DNA from: Trametopsis cervina
Lineage: Eukaryota; Basidiomycota; Agaricomycetes; Polyporales; Irpicaceae
NCBI GenBank assembly: GCA_022385755.1
Contig: MU278366.1
Span: 362,184 to 426,183, forward strand
Length of the DNA: 64,000 nt
Reading direction: 5' to 3'
The position numbers were made by a program, and so were the translations under genes. The notes below the pieces were generated by a model. That model had not been told where the DNA came from. It saw only the letters and a program-made list of their open reading frames with translations, and made no database searches. The number at the start of each line of letters is the position of its first letter. Positions within the stretch are counted from its first letter, which is position 1. Below, in pieces: positions 25,477-39,400 of the stretch.

Positions 25477-26986
25477 CTACTGGTTCGAGCACTGTACCCG
25501 CGGCTCGCCCTCCGCACCGTCCTCATCTTCATCCATCGCGTCCGAAGCAGCCGCACGCCTCGTCTGTCGGGCATCCGCGTCCACAAGTTCGACCTCCTCG
25601 AGCAGCGTCGACTTGCTGAACTTCTCCACAGGCTTCCTGGGCGGGAGCGCGCGCTCGAGAATGGGGATAACGTCAGGTGAGAGCGAGTCGGGGAACTTGA
25701 TTGAGAACTTGATGACGAGGTCACCAGGTTCATGATGCCGTTGTGAGGGCATACCTTCGCCGGGAATGCGCTTCACGTCATCTGTGACATAGAGTGTCAA
25801 TTATCATATATAACTATAAGGGCAGCGAAATGTAACTCACTATGCTTGATCACCTCTCCTGGCGGGATGTTTACTACCAGCGCACGGTCATCCAGGTGCT
25901 TGATAGTGAATTGACCGCCGCCCAACGCTGTCAGCAAATCGAGCTCAACATCTGTGCTGAGATCGTTCTCTTGACGAAGGAATCGGTCATGCGGCTTCTC
26001 CTCTACCACGATAACAACGTCTCCCGGAATAACACCTGGTGCTTGATCGCTCTCTCCACGGAAGGTGATCGTCTGTCCATTTTTCATGCCCTTATCGATA
26101 TGCACCTCCAGCATCTTCTTCTCCGAGACGACCTTCTTGCCGTTACATTGCTTGCACCTGTCCTTGTTGTTGATAATTTCACCAGTTCCCGAACAGTCAT
26201 CGCAAGCCTGCTGGATCTGCTGGATCATCGGACCCATCTGTCGCATGATGATGCGGATACCGCGACCATTGCAGCGGTCGCACTCCCGGACAGCACCCTC
26301 CTTGCCACCCTTGCCGTTACACTTTCCACAAATAACATTGCGCGTGAGAGCGAGTTTGGAAACCTTGCCCTTGTAGAGGTCTTCGAGAGAGACAGTGACG
26401 CGGTGAACAAGATCCTTTGTTTTGCGGGGACCGGATTGCCGTGAGGGTCCGCCACCGAAGAAACCTCCACCGCCAAAGAGCTGACTGAAAAGATCCTAAA
26501 AGATGCCGCGCGATATCAGTATTGATACTTTTTTGCGTGATCGGATGTGTCACGTACCTGGGGATCCATGCCGCCCATTCCGCCCTGCTCGCTCAGACCT
26601 GCCTCTCCTCGGGCATCGTAGATACTCCGCTTTTGCGGGTCGGAGAGAACCTCATAGCTGCGCAAAGCCGCGTCAGCACGCCCATGCCAATCACGCATAG
26701 CATTGACGCCACACAGCTACGTACGCATGTGTTACCTCTTTGAAGAGTTCGGGGTCGCCACCCTTGTCTGGGTGCAGGCGCAGGGCTCTGGTGACGAGTA
26801 ATGAGCACCAAGCTGCTGGGCACGCGTGAATGGTACCCACTTTTTCCTGTACGCCTTTTTCAAGTCGGACTCTGAAGCATCCGGAGAGACTTCAAGCAAA
26901 TCGTAGAATTTCCTAAATATTGCAATCGGTTCAGCTTAGCGATCATCAGTGCAGCACAGTTTTTCGACCTACGTTTCCTGGACCAT
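25477..26986 (-). CDS. YDJ1: Type I DnaJ (Hsp40) co-chaperone, Ydj1-like
   Basis: Six exons (26986-26973, 26912-26841, 26787-26725, 26657-26558, 26495-25841, 25781-25477) encode about 402 aa. The domain order is that of class A J-proteins: J domain with HPD (LRLHPDKGGDPELFKE), Gly/Phe-rich linker (LFGGGGFFGGGPS), four CxxCxGxG-type zinc repeats (CGKCNGKG, CDRCNGRG, CDDCSGTG, CKQCNGKK), two beta-barrel client domains and an acidic tail. It stimulates Hsp70 ATPase and delivers clients in the cytosol. The protein ends CSNQ, a CaaX-type farnesylation box as in yeast Ydj1 (CASQ), which would anchor it to ER and other membranes. The first exon is only 14 nt (MVQET). Confidence 0.94.
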
Positions 26987-27570
26987 GCTTTGCGAATGCG
27001 CTGGACGCTGCTAGGATGGAGAACGTGGATAGATCAGAGGTGAGGAGGAGAGAGATGGTGGTCGGTGCGTAAGCAAGTGCAGAGCCTCCAAATAAAATGA
27101 GTGGCTATGAACTGCGATAGGTAAGTTGGCCGTCCGAAGCGCGGTGACTGGAATCCCATCGAATCTGCCCGAACGTTCACTCAGACCACGTGGCTTTCCT
27201 TTCTAAGCGTCTGTAAGTCCGCAATGTTCGAAAAGCCTCGCGGAACACTGCGGTGTGTAGAGGAAAACGGAGAGATGTAAGTTGGCCATGGGATGGTTGG
27301 AGGCTGGAAAAAGAGCGGAGCCTTGTATGGAACCCAGTAAATACTGTCTGGTCCGGTCATAGTCTGGGCAAACTCTACTGTGCTAGCGAACTAGACCGGT
27401 CAAACAACCACGAGGGTCCCATCACAGGTAGGTGCAAAATTCCTCCAGTGCATTCAAGGTACTTGGCCAACAAATACGGATGGTTTCCGTGAAGGCTACC
27501 AGACATCCAGGTAGGGCGAAACGTCTCGCATCGCGAAAATCCATGTCCACAGTGCATAAGGACAAAAGGT

Positions 27571-27644
27571 CTGCCCCACTGAGGCTCGAACTCAGGACCT
27601 TCCGATTAACAGTCGGACGCTTTGACCAACTTAGCCATGGGGCA
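27571..27644 (-). tRNA. tRNA-Asn (anticodon GTT)
   Basis: The minus strand folds as a 74-nt tRNA. The acceptor stem TGCCCCA pairs perfectly with TGGGGCA. The A box TGGCTAAGTTGG is in place, the anticodon arm is CCGA-CTGTTAA-TCGG with anticodon GTT, and the T arm is CTGAG-TTCGAGC-CTCAG. There is no intron. A run of four T residues (aaaa at 27564-27567 on the plus strand) begins four bases after the 3' end and fits an RNA polymerase III terminator. Confidence 0.95.
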
Positions 27645-29134
27645 CATATTCTTTTTTCGCTTGGCTGCGTTATAATTCGATAGCACGTTATCTCATGTTT
27701 GAGAGCGGCGCTGTATGCATCTCTCAGTCGGACTTCATATCACCACCGACGTTCATGAGTGTTGCAAGACTCACTCGATGCGGGCTGCAACTATCATTTT
27801 ATCTTGCAACGGTGACCCATGAATGACGTGGTGCAATCAGCTCGTGTATGCTTTATGAAAACTCCAGTCGACCTTTCAAACGCCAGTGCTTGCCGATTCC
27901 ATACATCCTAGTCTCTCGTCAACCCTTCAAGAACCGTGTACATTGCAGGGTAGAACACGGTGGCTCTCGTCAATTCTCCATATATCGCTGATTCAATAAT
28001 CAGGATCAAAGCACTGGGCCAACATTGGAAGTAAGGGATCCCGCTGCAATATCCATATGCCTCTCGAACGTGGCAGATATTGCATACGGCAGGTTGAGCC
28101 TCTCTTTTGTAATAGCTGGGCGGTTTGACGGACACTTCGACGTGCACGCAGGAGTTAGTTTGGTGCTTTGGCCACGGGGTCGCTGAGATTGAGCAGTTTG
28201 GTCCAGGACGCTGTGAAGTATACCCAATGAAGCGAATGCCTTGTGCTATTATGGCCAGCTGCATTGAAGACATATACTGAATGTTCTCCGCAGTAGTAGT
28301 GAGACGAAGTGGCTCAAGACATTGGTACCGACTCAAGAGATCAAGCAGCAGTGGGAACTACGGCCTCAAAGGTGGTGAGCAGTCAAACTGAAGGGCGTCA
28401 TGCGCATCGCCCCTACACGTTCATAGCTCCTATTCCTGGCTCGTGTTTCTCAGGTAACCGGTGGCCCCGCTGTGTTTCACACCCCCGGGGTTTGCACTTG
28501 CGACGAGCCCTCCGATAGTAAGCATCAGTGCACCTTGATGCGGGAGCTGCAGCGCCTTCCGACCGTCAACTTTGTGACATAGGTTGTCAGGATGTAGCTG
28601 TGTAGCCCATGTGAAGTACATGGAGCTGTTTGTACTCAGCGAGCACTCAATGTCGCCGCGGTGTGCATGTACGACCGGGATGGCTTACTGCAGACGCGCG
28701 GGAGCACACAAGAAGTGACCGCCATCAGGAGCAGGTAAGCAGATCAGAAGTTCATCATACTTTCCTTCTTACTGAACAACCTGTGGGTAAGGAACCTAGC
28801 TGAAGCTTCCAACATCTATTCGATACGCACGTTGGCGGGTCACACATCTTGTCCATGTGTGCCAGCCCGACCATCCATGCGGGCTTTTGACTGTTGCGCA
28901 CTGCAGAAGAACGAACAGTTTCGTATTGGAAGCCAGCCTTGTGATTACTCGACGCACGACGACTCGTTCTGGGCAGTGATTTGCTCCCGGGCCACAGCAA
29001 CATGCCGCTTTTTGCGCGGCGCCGGTCGCATCATCGCTCTCACAGACGAGCTTCGTCCAGGGAGACGTTGTAGGCACCATGCGTCGGAAGCACGCCCAAG
29101 ATAATCCTTTCCCATAGGGGGGGTCGGGGAAGTG

Positions 29135-29142
29135 TATTTAAA
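29135..29142 (+). promoter_or_regulatory. TATA-like box of the secreted-protein gene
   Basis: TATTTAAA lies 63 nt before the ATG at 29206, at a plausible distance for a core promoter. The following sequence is C/T-rich up to the start codon. Confidence 0.45.
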
Positions 29143-29205
29143 GCACACTCCATCGTCGGTGTACAGGCAGCTCGCTCGCGCTCCTCCCCGCTCACATCCT
29201 TAACC

Positions 29206-30214
29206 ATGATGTTCCGCCTGCTTCCTGCTCTCTTCGTGGCCGTCGCTGTCGTCGCTGCCCCCTCGCGCAGGGCCTCGGTAGCTTTCGTTGATCCCACGAC
29301 GGGCGGAGGGACCTGGTTGGACCACAACCCGGGAAGCGACCTAGGCGAACCGCTGAATGTACTGCTCCCTTTGTCACCACCTACTCAACTAATCCCTGAC
29401 TATTACATCACTTAGGTTGTTGTCTCTGGACTGAGCTCACCGACGGTTCTCGATCTCAAAGGCCAAGGTTTCATGAACTACGTCAAGTCTTTCGACTTGT
29501 ACGTTGCGGTGGCCTACATCTTTTGCGTCAATTAATCCCTCGTTATAGCTCACAGGAATGCCTGGGTCTGCACCAGGGCGATCCCCAGAGCGCCAACCTG
29601 GGCGATGGCAATGGTCTCGTGAATCAGACCGTGGAGATCCGTCAGGATTTCGGAAATTCCGTCTTCGGTTCCTGCTTGGAAAGTCTCACCGGAGGAAACC
29701 ACTTCAGGTGAGCGCCGAGTGGCTTCCTCGCAAGCGTCAGTTGCTGATTTGTTCTCTTCTGTAGGGTGTTCATTCAAAACGGGCCCGCCGCGAACACTGG
29801 TGCCTTGTTCCTGGCGTACGTTGAACTTATGCTCTTTCACGCTTCACTAACGCTGACGTAACGCCAGTGCATCACAGGAGGAAGACCTGTCCCAGGGTCA
29901 CACCATCTCTCCTAATGGGTACAACGTCGGCAGGTAAGCACAGGAGACAGGAAATATTCAAACCCTTGCACTTACGTGTATTATCTATAGGGATGCCCTC
30001 GTAAAAGCTGCAGTTGGCACCCACTCATTCCAGGGTGTCACATATACGACAACCTCTCAAGTACTGTCCGGAGTGATGCCCGCAGGATCTAACGGCGTTA
30101 ACCACGGTAAGATGTTCGCACATCGTTGATAAACCCAGCCACTCAACTGCATGTTATTCTTTAGGCATTGCTGTCGATGGAAACGCGGTGCTTTTGACCG
30201 TGACCACCAGTTAA
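29206..30214 (+). CDS. Small secreted protein of unknown family
   Basis: Seven exons (29206-29358, 29416-29498, 29549-29707, 29765-29815, 29868-29933, 29991-30106, 30165-30214) encode about 225 aa. An N-terminal signal peptide is clear: MMFRLLPALFVAVAVVAAPS, with likely cleavage before or near APS. The mature part is rich in Gly, Asn, Ser, Val and Thr. It has two cysteines (SQECLGLHQ and FGSCLESL) that could form one disulphide, and sequons such as NQT. It reads like a compact beta-rich extracellular protein. I do not recognise the family and assign no enzyme activity. A TATA-like box and a short leader precede it, as in highly expressed secreted genes. Confidence 0.8.
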
Positions 30215-30835
30215 ACTGGTGTTCCTTGGATCTTGGTGGTATGACCTCGGTGTCAGTGTCGGCACCTAAGGCCGGAGTATTATACGAGTTATTATGAAAG
30301 GAGTGCTGTCCACCAGCTCTTTGTATTTCTAGTGGTGTTGTAGTTCTCTGGAAATTTTTCGATTATTTGTGCTGCACTTCCCTTAACGTGATAAGCAGAA
30401 ATCATAGTGAAGTAGGCACTTGTGCGTCCTTCGATTTCAAAGCAGTCATCGCCTGCCTGGTAACACGGAAGTAAACTGCTGTCGATCACCGTCAGTCACG
30501 GCCCCGCCGGTGTACATCCTCGAAATATGCTGACAGCCCAAGCATCAATCAGGGATTTCGAAGATGGAAACAACAAAGTATACAGCAATGGACTTCCAGC
30601 ATTTGACAGACAGTTGGCAGACGTATAGCTGTTGTAGTTGACTTCAAACCCTGCCTATTAGGTGGCGGCGGCTCCGCGCGGATCGCCAAGGCTATGTTCC
30701 AAACTGATATGGGCGTCTGGAGTGTTTCAACTTTCAAGTGATCGTGCGAATTCCCTCGCCGAAACGGGATAAGAGCCTACTACCAATATCTGGCATCGTT
30801 GCGACAGGCACTGTGTACTCCTCCGTCCACCCGCT
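30215..30835. other. Intergenic upstream of myosin V
   Basis: About 620 bp holding the 3' UTR of the secreted-protein gene and presumably the myosin promoter. I see no gene. Confidence 0.5.
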
Positions 30836-33800
30836 ATGGCGGAAAACATATACAGCAAGGGCACCAAGGTCTGGTTCCCTGACAAGGACGTTAGCTGGAT
30901 TTCCGGGGAGGTAACGTCTGTTACGAGGAGCCCCGATGACGCTGTGAAGCTCGTGTTCGTCGATGAACGCGGCAGGGTGAGTGCGCCCGCACGTTTAGCT
31001 GCCGAAGTGAACTGACGGGATCGACGGCTTTTTTCGTGCAGGAAACGGTTGTGAACACGACTGTGAAGGAAATCAAGGATGGGCGAGAAGACCTGCCCCC
31101 GCTACGCAACCCACCGCTACTGGAGACGGCTGATGATTTGGCCACTTTGTCTCATCTTAACGAACCCTCCGGTGAGCAAAGTGTATTGGATTTTATCGCA
31201 AACCGGCTGATCGAGTCGTTTCCCAGTCCTGCACACGATCCGAAACCGTTATGCCCAGCATAGTATATACACCTATAGTGGAATCGTGCTCATAGCCATG
31301 AACCCGTTCCAACGCGTCACCCTTTATGGACCCGAAATTATCCAAGCATATAATGGCAGGAAGCGCGGGGAGCTTGAACCCCATTTGTTCGCTATTGCAG
31401 AGGACGCGTATACTGCCATGAGTAGAGATGGTACAGGCCAGACTATCATCGTTTCGGGCGAGAGGTGCGTCTACTAGCATCTGATAGATGGAACAAGGAA
31501 GTAATGTATGATGCGCATCCCCAGTGGTGCAGGCAAGACAGAATCGGCCAAGTTTATCATGCGTTACATCGCGTCCGTCAACCCGCCGGGGTCAGATAAG
31601 GGCAAGATGAAGACATCGCTGGACGACTCTAGCGAGGTTGAGCGACAGATCCTTGCTACGAATCCCGTTCTCGAGGCATTCGGTAACGCCAAAACGACGC
31701 GTAACGATAACTCGTCGCGGTTCGGTAAATACATTCAGGTCAGTGCGGGCGTGGCGCCATGATCTCCCCGCTAATCTCCCCTCCTTCAGATCCTCTTCGA
31801 CGGCAGGCAAGAGATTGTAGGCGCCCGCATACGGACATACCTGCTAGAGCGCTCTCGTGTCGTGTTCCAGCCTCTCACCGAGCGGAATTACCACATCTTC
31901 TACCAGCTGTGTGCCGGTGCACCTCTGAAGGAGCGCAAGGATCTTGGGTTGGACTCGGACATCACGAAATTCCATTATCTGAAGCAAGGCGGTCCGCAAT
32001 CGACACCTATCAATGGCGTCGACGACGCTGAGGAGTTCAGAACCACCCAGACGGCTCTGTCGACGATTGGTATTCGAATTGAGAAGCAATGGGCTGTGTT
32101 CAAGCTCTTGGCTGCCCTGCTTCACCTCGGAAACGTCACAGTCACAGCATCGCGCAGCGACTCGAACATTGACGACGCAGATCCTGCCCTTCAACAAGCG
32201 ACGCGGTTCCTCGGTGTACCGTTGGCCGAGTTCAAGAAGTGGACGATCAAAAAGCAGATCACAACGCGTTCGGAGAAGATCGTGACCTCGTTGAATGCGG
32301 CGCAGGCTACGGTTGTCCGTGACAGTGTCTCCAAGTTTGTGTACGCTTGCATCTTCGAGTGGCTCGTTGCTATTGTCAATGAGAGTTTGGCGGGTGAAAA
32401 CGGCGAGGCGGCGGAGAAGGCAGAGATGTTCATTGGTGTTTTGGATATTTACGGTTTCGAGCACTTCAAGAAGGTAATGCACTCTACTCAAAAGATCTTC
32501 TCCCTCGTAGCTAACTCTATGGCCAGAACTCTTTCGAACAATTCAGCATCAACTACGCCAACGAGAAGTTGCAGCAAGAGGTATGCACATGATCCTTGCC
32601 TAATCTTTGCCCTGAGGGTGTTTCTGACACAAGCATCACAGTTCAACGCCCATGTCTTCAAACTCGAGCAGGAAGAATACGTCCGCGAGAAGATCAACTG
32701 GACATTCATTGACTTCTCTGACAATCAACCGTGCATAGACGTGATCGAAGGCAAATTGGGTGTTCTGGCGTTGTTGGACGAAGAGTCTCGTCTCCCTGCC
32801 GGTACAGACCCATCGTTCCTCCAGAAGCTGAACAACCAGCTAGTCAAACCCGAAACGAAGGACGTTTTCAAGAAGCCCCGGTTCGGAAACTCAGCATTCA
32901 CCATTGCCCACTATGCCCTGGATGTCACGTACGAGGTCGAAGGGTTCTTGGAGAAGAATCGTGACACGGTCCCTGACGAACACATGGCTTTGCTCCTTGC
33001 GACGAAGAACAGTTTCCTCAAGGAGGTGCTTGACGCGTCATTCGCCGCGACGAAGCCTTCAGACGCTCCGCCTGGTTCTCCTACTGTATCTGAAAGCGGG
33101 AACAAGCGTCATTCAATCATTCCCGACCCAGGTAGGGCATCCATGGTGACCCAAGCGACTACCGCCTCGAAAAAGCCAGGAGGAGTTGTTCGCAAGCCCA
33201 CTCAAGCGTCGATCTTCAAGGCATCTCTCAACAGCCTTATGGAAACGCTTGGCATGACAAATGTCCATTACATTCGTTGTATCAAGCCGAACGAGCAAAA
33301 GAAGGCTTGGGAGTTTACGCCCGCTCAGGTCCTTGGACAGCTCCGTGCTTGTGGTGTTCTCGAAACAATTCGTATCAGTTGTGCAGGTTATCCTACACGG
33401 TGGACATACGAGGAGTTTGCTGACCGGTTCGCCAAGCATCTGAATTAGCTGCTTTACTGTGGAACTGATATATGTTGCTAGGTACTACATGCTCGTGAAG
33501 TCGACCGAGTGGGGTCCGATGATCCAGAATTTGGAGTTGCAGCCGCTATGCAACTTGATCCTCGAGAGAACTATCAACGACCCAGACAAGTATCAGTCGG
33601 GTCTGACAAAGATCTTCTTCCGAGCTGGTATGCTGGCTGCACTGGAATCGCTTCGCTCCGGACGTCTCAACGCACTTGTCACAATTGTGCAGAAGAATAT
33701 GCGGCGAAAGATGGCTGTGGTGAAGTACCAGGCTCTGCGGAATGCCACGATCAAGATCCAGACCTGGTGGCGTGGTATCTTGGCCCGCAAGTTTGTCGAA

Positions 33801-36433
33801 GGCGTGCGGAAGACGCTTGCGGCTACGCGTTTGCAATGTGCCATTCGCAGATACGTCCAACGACGAAACTTCCTCGAGATCAGAAGTGCCATTGTCCGCT
33901 TCCAAAGCTGTAAGTTTACATAGGCTGACTTGTCAAGTCGCGGTCACTGATAATCCCCTGAAGGTGTGCGCGGTGCCCAAGCTCGCCTTGTATACAAGGA
34001 GACTCGACTCAAGCACGCCGTCACGTCGCTACAAAGCTTGATCCGTGGTCTGTAAGTGCCATATCTTCTTGTTGATCAGATGAAATTGGGGCTGAAATCA
34101 CAACCTAGTATATCTCGCCGAGCCTACCGAGCTGACGTCAAGCATGTCATTTACATCCAATCTTGCATGCGTCGTCGACTGGCGCGGAAAGAGCTGAAAG
34201 CCCTCAAGGCAGAAGCTCGCTCCGTATCTAAGTTCAAGGAGATCTCATATCGTCTGGAGAACAAGGTCGTGGAGTTGACACAGTCGCTGCAGAAGCGCAC
34301 AGAAGAAAAGAAGGGCCTGGAGGTGCAGCTCCGCGAAATCGAGAAGCAATTGCAGAACATGACGTCTCGTCACGACGAGGCGGACAGCCGTGCCAAGTCG
34401 GCACAAGCGACCTTGCTGGAGGTGCAAAGCCAACTTTCCGAGCGCGACGAACTACTTGTCAAGAAAGCCGATGTGGAACAGCGCCTGGAGGAAGCTCTTG
34501 CCCGCGCGGCAGAAAAGGAAGACACCATCCAGAAGCTTACTGCGGACGTTTTGCGTCACGCCGCGCAGCTTGAGACCCAGCAGAAGGCGCTTGATGCCGT
34601 GCCAGTGCGCAACGCCGACGATAGCTCCGTTATCCTCACCCTCAAGAACGAGGTTAGCAGCTTGCGCGAGCAGCTCAACAGGGCAAATGCTCTCAACGCT
34701 CTTACCAGCAAATCCGGACGGCTCGAGCCCGTGTCTCCTACATTCGCGCCCAACCTTCGTCTCGGCGAGCCCGTTAATGGCAATGCTGCTGCGAATGGTG
34801 CGCCACCCGTTACCAATGGTCGTGGTCACCAGCGAAGACATAGCTCTGCTGGCGTCTACGCGATATCTCCCTCAGAACATCGCACGTCGTCAGATGAGAT
34901 GATGATGTCCGCGAAGCGCAACCAGGCCGCAAATCCACGTGCCGTTTCCGTCGCATACAACGCCGAAGATGGACTTCCTCGATTCCGTGGCAACGGCTTG
35001 TCGAATATTTACGATGACCCGGCAGAAGAGAAGATTCGCCTCATGCAAGATGGTCGTCACTTGGACGAGGATGTGCTCGATGGCCTCATTCGCGGCCTGA
35101 AGATCCCTCCGCTCAGCCCCAACAACCCGCCAGTTGTCAAGGAAGTCCTCTTCCCTGCGAATCTTATCAGTCTCACCACAAACGAGATGTGGAAGTATGG
35201 ACTTATTCAAGAGAGCGAGCGCTTCCTCGCCAACGTCATGCAGACCATCCAGTCTCATGTCATGGTACGCACCGTAAACCTGACCTTTACATATTACTGA
35301 CGCTCGTGCCATATAGTCCTTCTCCGGCGAAGACGCGATTCAACCTGGCATCTTCTGGCTGTCAAACGTTCACGAGATACTCTCGTTCATTTGCATAGCC
35401 GAGACCGACATGCTTCAAGGAATCGGTCCAGGCGAGGAGAACGCTATGAGGCCCTTCGAATGGGAAGACTACGAACGTCTGGTTTCTGTTGTGAAGCACG
35501 ATCTTGACAGTCTCGAGTACAACATCTACCACACCTGGATGTCCGAGACCAAAAAGCGACTTTCCAAGATGGTCATCCCTGCGCTCATCGAGAGCCAGTC
35601 ATTACCAGGCTTTACATCTAACGAAGGCGGAGCTCGGTTCTTCAATCGTCTCATGAACACAAACACGACGCCTGCCTTCAGCATGGACGACATTCTCAAC
35701 CTCCTAAACAAGGTATGGCGGAGTCTGAAGTGCTACTACATGGAAGAGTCGGTTGTGCAACAAGTCACGACGGAGCTTCTCAAGCTCATTGGTGTGACGA
35801 GTTTCAACGACTTGCTCATGAGACGTAACTTCTCTTCCTGGAAACGCGGTCAGTAATGTCATCCAAAAATATTTCCACATACTGAATTTGCTACTATGCA
35901 GCCATGCAAATACAATACAACATTACTCGTATTGAAGAGTGGTGCAAGTCTCACGATATGCCAGAAGGCACTCTCCAGCTAGAACATTTGATGCAGGCCA
36001 CCAAATTGCTACAACTCAAGAAGGTTTGTTACAATGACATGTCCACCAATCAGAAGACTGACCGTCCATTAGTCCACTCCCTCAGATATAGAGATTATCT
36101 ATGATGTGTGCTGGATGCTCACGCCATCACAAATTCAACGCATGTGTGCAAACTATTATGTCGCCGACTACGAGGTACGATTCAAAGACCCTGTGGCATA
36201 TTATATTGCTTACCTAGAGTATACAGTCGCCTATAACCCCTGAGATCCTCAGCGTGGTAGCGTCTCGTGTCCAAGCTAATGACCGTAACGATCACCTACT
36301 TCTGCCGCCAGAGACGGACGAAGTCGGTGCTTATGAACTCCCCTTGCCTCGCGAGGTTTCCGGCTTGGAGACTTATGTACCTGCGTACTTGAATGTAGCA
36401 CACCTTCGCAGGCTGGCCGCGTTGGTAGTATAG
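30836..36433 (+). CDS. Class V myosin heavy chain
   Basis: Fourteen exons (30836-30976, 31042-31171, 31227-31464, 31525-31738, 31790-32473, 32527-32580, 32642-33426, 33482-33909, 33964-34051, 34109-35264, 35317-35848, 35902-36023, 36073-36174, 36227-36433) give about 1626 aa. The motor has an SH3-like start ([19 protein letters not shown]), P-loop [10 protein letters not shown], switch [10 protein letters not shown] and switch [12 protein letters not shown] motifs follow from about residue 790 ([13 protein letters not shown]), then a coiled coil, then the dilute cargo-binding domain from about 1300 ([27 protein letters not shown]). Class V myosins carry secretory vesicles and organelles along actin cables to growing tips. 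The model closes in frame and all motor signatures are intact. Confidence 0.95.
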
Positions 36434-39400
36434 GATATCTTGTATCGCTTGTCTTCGGTTTCTGTGTCGGGTCTCCCGGTTGCTCTGCCAGCATCTGTAA
36501 TTTAGATTGCATAATCTGCTTTTATTGGACCTTCATGTTAATGTTGTTCGCAGTGGCCATTAAAAGGGTGCTCTCTGTATTGCAAGGACAAGAACTACTC
36601 TACTTTCTACTACCGCATTACTTGGATGTCCGAGTTGGATCTCTGATTTTGATGGCGAAGCTCGGCTGAGTACGCGATCACGTGCTCGCTAACATATAAC
36701 GCGCTGACGGGGCGCTTGGCCACTTTCCTCCTGTCACTCACTCTCCTCGCGACTTCCCTCTATAGATCCTCAGCAAGCCCTCGGTCAGTAGCCTTGCCCT
36801 GCCAAAAGCCCTCAACGCTCCGGGTACCTTGTTTCAGTCCTGGCCGCTCTTCACCCTCGTTGCATCGCCGCCTCAGCCAACTTCTTCTCACCTTCTAACC
36901 AAGGGTGCGATCTAACCTAAGTGCCAATGGGGCTGTTGCGTATCTCCAATCGTCTTGCGAGTATCTGATGCGTGGACAAGGTGCCTCGAGCAGCTGGAGC
37001 CTTTACTGTCAGCGAGACGTGATCACGGTGGTGCGGATGGGTACTCGAATGCAGTGATCATTCGCAACGTTTTCCTCGAGCAGTTCTGGGCACACTCGAT
37101 CGCGATGACCCAGCTACTTTCTGTCTTCAACGTGCCTCCGGAAGCCACCTAGTCCCATGAACCAGCCACTCTCCGACAGTGCTCACACACAGACCTCTGC
37201 TAGCGTGGCCTCGGGACCCTGAGTCGTGTAATGCGACTGAGGAAGGCTATGCCGGAACGCACGAGTGTTTTGCGGCATTGTTTGGAGCTGTGGCCATGGG
37301 CTTCGTGGTCGAGGCACGTCGCGGTAACTTATGGGCAATGAAGTAGCTGGATAGTGATTCACGCACATCCCGCCTGCTCCTCCAAGGACGTCGTTCGAAG
37401 GCAGGCAAACGCACAGGCCTCGCTGGTCGAGGCCATTCACCTGATGTTGCTCTGTCACTCGCCTCTTGTAACCTAGCGCTGTTGATTGCGTTCTCGTTGG
37501 CCGGTATTTGTCCACGCATTAGGACTCAACATGCAAGCCTACGCATAAATTACCTGCAGCCCGAGTCTCTTGACTCACATTCCCGAGCTGGCTGTTAGGG
37601 CCGTTATGCTCAACCCCGGCAAAGTTTTTCGTAATTTCCGCTTGCCGCAGACCATTGCAGCGTTTCCCGTCGCGTCTCCCCGGGCGTAACGGGTGCGTTG
37701 CAAGGAGGGAGTCTGAAATGCGTAAGTCGCCGGCGTGCGCTGTAATGCGAAACCTACGTGGCTACGTGGCTCATGTGCAATCGGGGGATCCTGAAGTGGC
37801 GACCACCGGGATTGGAACGTCAAAAGGGTGACGTACAGGCAGGCAGGTTGCAGGCAGAGGTATGTTTGTCATTTGAGATCTGGGATTTTGCTTTGGGCAC
37901 AGAGCGTGTGGCGAAGAACCGTACCTGACACATGTAGCGCATCCCTCAACCATCCTGCCCTTTCAACTACAGAAAGGCTGGACGCCTATACACCTCGTGC
38001 ATCAGTATCTTGGCCTTCGCACCCCTTCTCAATTCTTTGGCGCACTTACCTCCTGATCTTCTCGTTTGTGGCATACGCATCCGGCGACGCGGTTTGGCTT
38101 GACAGTAGTGCTCACCTTCGGCCTCTACGCGTGTTCTGCTCTGGATTCTCCCTGCTTCGGTGCTTGCGGGTTCCGTGGCTCGGGCTTCATCAATTCTGCG
38201 AAGACTCGTCTCTGTGGATCATATTGCTTAGTGCGCTGTTCGTTCTCCTGCATGTCCTTTGACAAGGGAAGCTCTATTCTCTCTGTTTCTGTGCAAACGG
38301 ATCACTTTGTTCGACCCGGTTAAACCCTGCTCTCCTTACACCCTTCTGCTAGTCCTTTATAGGATTCCATCCCCTCGCATCATTGAAGTCTGCTCAAAGG
38401 GTCCAGTCTTCTCAGTTCAACAATTCCTCCCGCTCGGCGTCGAGATTGTGGTTCCCTCGGGATGCCATAATAGAGATTCGTTCTCGAGTTCGACGTCGGA
38501 AAAGGCCTTCTCTGAAGGTGGGCTGTGCAATTGACTAGTCGACTGTGATACCGGGTGGACAGAGGGGTGTCAGGCGAGAGTTATCCTTGAGGAAACTACT
38601 GGAGGCGAGCAGCGGAGTTTGACTGGTTAGAAGTGCATCTGTGCGCCATGTGCAGGGGAGTCACGAGTGTCATTGGGTATTCCACGCACAGGGAGATGAA
38701 TTGGTTCACGGTGGTATGCGTCCCGAGGCGACGAGCGGAAGAGTCTGTAGTCATTGTTCTCGTTGGTGTTGGGGTGGACCGAGATTCAGGGATACCACAG
38801 GACATGCGATATGCAGAAGGACTTCTTGCCACCGTCGCATCCAACGGATGTGCATGTCGGAAGCAGATGGGTAGGGATGAAGGAGTTTGCTGCAACACTG
38901 CATGCGAAAGGGGTGTGGTGGTGTCCTCTGAAGTCTTTGTGCATTAGGAGGATGCCTATGGAGCAAAGGCCGTGTAGAAAGTGCGCGTGGCCGGTCCTTT
39001 GGGACGGTGTAGGTGCGAGGGAAAGCGAATGAGCTTTCGAGAGTGCGCTAGCATCCCTGGCCGGGTTCAACGGCTTCTTCAATTTTTGGATTGTCTTCGC
39101 ACCTTCGCGGTGTTCTTGCCTTCTACGATCGCTATCTTTACTCTCACAACGCTTCTCTCCAGTGAGTGTTCCGCACACCAGAAGAACGACTCCTGATGAC
39201 AGTTCTATCAATTCAGATGTGTTCCGCCTGCGAATGTTGTGGGCTGTCGTGTCAGACGCGATGAGAGTTTGCCCATAGTCATCTACGGACCGAACTACAA
39301 ATATATTTTTGTATATCAATGAACAATATATAGCAGTATGAGACGAGCAAACAAAAATTTCAATGCACGACCTTTCCTTGACTCTACCGCCTGTTTGCCA

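Larger units (their letters stand above)
26987..29205. other. Gene-poor spacer with one tRNA
   Basis: About 2.2 kb. Apart from the tRNA-Asn at 27571-27644 and a TATA-like box near 29135, I see no gene I can support. Several open frames of 60-140 codons occur on both strands, for example 27908-28336 minus, but none has a domain, splice continuity or convincing composition. Confidence 0.45.

Noticed and set aside
27908..28336. Minus-strand frame of 142 codons near the tRNA
   Set aside because: No domain or splice neighbour; not supported as a gene.
31844..32491. Minus-strand open frame of 215 codons
   Set aside because: Antisense to the myosin V motor exon; no recognisable content.
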